NCBI GenBank assembly: GCA_024734555.1
Contig: JANPWX010000172.1
Span: 545,292 to 609,291, forward strand
Direction of reading: 5' to 3'
DNA from: Trochalopteron elliotii
Lineage: Eukaryota > Chordata > Aves > Passeriformes > Leiothrichidae
Length of the DNA stretch: 64,000 nt
The notes beneath the pieces are model-generated. The model ran no database searches, had not been told where the DNA came from, and was given only the letters and a program-made list of their open reading frames with translations. Made by a program: the position numbers and the translations under genes. This document shows, one piece after another, positions 62,998-64,000 of this stretch. Positions within the stretch are counted from its first letter, which is position 1; every line of letters begins with the position of its first letter.

Positions 62998-64000
62998 CTG
63001 TTAGAAAAAGTAATATTAGATACCCTTTAAACCTTCACCATGTAAAGATTCTTACCACATTCTGTATTACACTTGATCTTAATGCTGAGTTGTACCATCA
63101 CACAGGGCAAAAGGATTGAATGCTCAGCATGAAAACAATCCTGACCTCTCCATTCGTTTCAGTGCATCCAAACAGGAAAACCCCAAAACCTCAATTTAAA
63201 GGTCTACAGGATCCTGAAATTCAAGTATTAAGACTGATGAGTATTTAATCAGTTTTGGAACCAGTTCAAGTTTAGGGAATAAAAACCTCCCTCTTTTTTG
63301 CTAGATTTCTGAGTCTCAGTTTCCACTGGTTTCTAAACTATTTTCACTAATGCTCAGGCAGTAGTAAACAATGTTCAGTAATGGGAATGCAGCCCATCAT
63401 TATACCAGCTTCTCCTCAAATTCAGGGCTACTGGATTTGTAGACTTGACCTGGACAAGAAGATGTATCAGTTGTCTTTGTTGAAAAAACACAGGATTTAA
63501 TGGGGGGAAAAAGGACAGAGTCCAAAGCCAAAAGCACAAGTTCCTACAACAAGTAATTGAGCCCTTGCTGAGGCTGCAAGACCAGACATGCTGTCAGTTT
63601 AGTTGAAGAAAACCTTAAGGTACACTGTCAGTGTACATATGCAGAAATCTTCCACAGCTCCTCACCTTTTCACAAGAAAGAGGTTCAGTGTCTAGCACAG
63701 ACCTCAGGGTGGGCTACCTAAGCTGAGCTGAGCTACCTAAGTAGTCCCAGCCCTGAAGTAAAATTCATCAGATATCCAGAGGCTGTGTCCCTATACAATT
63801 ATCACAAACCTCATTAGCTGGACCAAATCCCTCAGTTTGGTGGGGGAGTTGGGGACAGCAGGGTAGAACCTGGCCTCACCACCATCTCAAGGAGCTGGAT
63901 CCTCTCTCAACCCATTGTAATTAAAAATTATGGAAAACAGAGAGGAAAAGAAAATCATTAATAGCTACAGAAGTCATCTGGCAAAGCCATGATCTGCAGC
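62998..64000 (-). other. RAPGEF5: RAPGEF5 upstream intron, partial
   Basis: Sequence 5' of the DEP exon in transcript direction, beginning with its acceptor. No exon for the first half of the DEP domain was found before the window ends. A local repeat AGCTGAGCTGAGCTACCTAAG occurs at 63721-63741. No other feature was seen. Confidence 0.7.

Noticed and set aside
1..64000. CRISPR arrays, prokaryotic operons, rRNA or tRNA genes
   Set aside because: No direct-repeat/spacer layout other than the pentanucleotide array, no ribosome binding sites with dense coding, and no cloverleaf or rRNA landmarks were seen; the exon-intron structure and avian repeats show a vertebrate genome.

Overview
The window is non-repetitive vertebrate nuclear DNA, almost certainly avian. 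It is AT-rich and intronic, with small exons separated by multi-kilobase introns. It carries CR1 retrotransposon fragments whose 3' ends match the bird CR1 type (43841-44264, 56191-57026) and a solo ERVL-like LTR of the kind common in birds (30680-31087). No prokaryotic, plasmid or CRISPR features are present.

The only gene I can support is RAPGEF5 (MR-GEF/GFR, a Rap/M-Ras-linked guanine nucleotide exchange factor of the EPAC family) on the minus strand. Five consecutive internal coding exons lie at 62829-62997, 57589-57655, 50625-50673, 34147-34223 and 28468-28593. All have GT-AG borders and their reading phases join without gap or frameshift (2/2, 1/0, 0/1, 2/0, 0/0). Together they encode the end of the DEP domain, the helical linker, an acidic spacer and the remnant of the cyclic-nucleotide-binding domain. 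The first exons lie beyond 64000. The REM, RA-like and CDC25 catalytic exons lie below position 1 or were not found in 1-28467.

Layout from left to right: a CpG-rich segment at 1-870, possibly the promoter of the short RAPGEF5 isoform; 7.5 kb of ordinary AT-rich sequence; a 1,870-bp compound pentanucleotide array, (GGCAG)n then (GGAAG)n, at 8531-10400; 18 kb of intron with a palindromic RFX X-box (12684-12697); exons from 28.5 kb onward; a solo LTR at 30.7 kb; a 236-bp inverted duplication with 98% identical arms around a 409-bp spacer (38872-39752); a CR1 fragment with an internal palindrome at 43.8-44.3 kb; and a young CR1 nested in an old CR1 at 56.2-57.0 kb.

The two most unusual structures are the pentanucleotide array, predicted to form G-quadruplexes and, in its GGAAG part, triplexes, and the long inverted duplication, whose transcript would fold into a long double-stranded hairpin. 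Both sit in introns of the same pre-mRNA. Long open frames elsewhere, including the ~650-700 codon frames across the array, are not genes.
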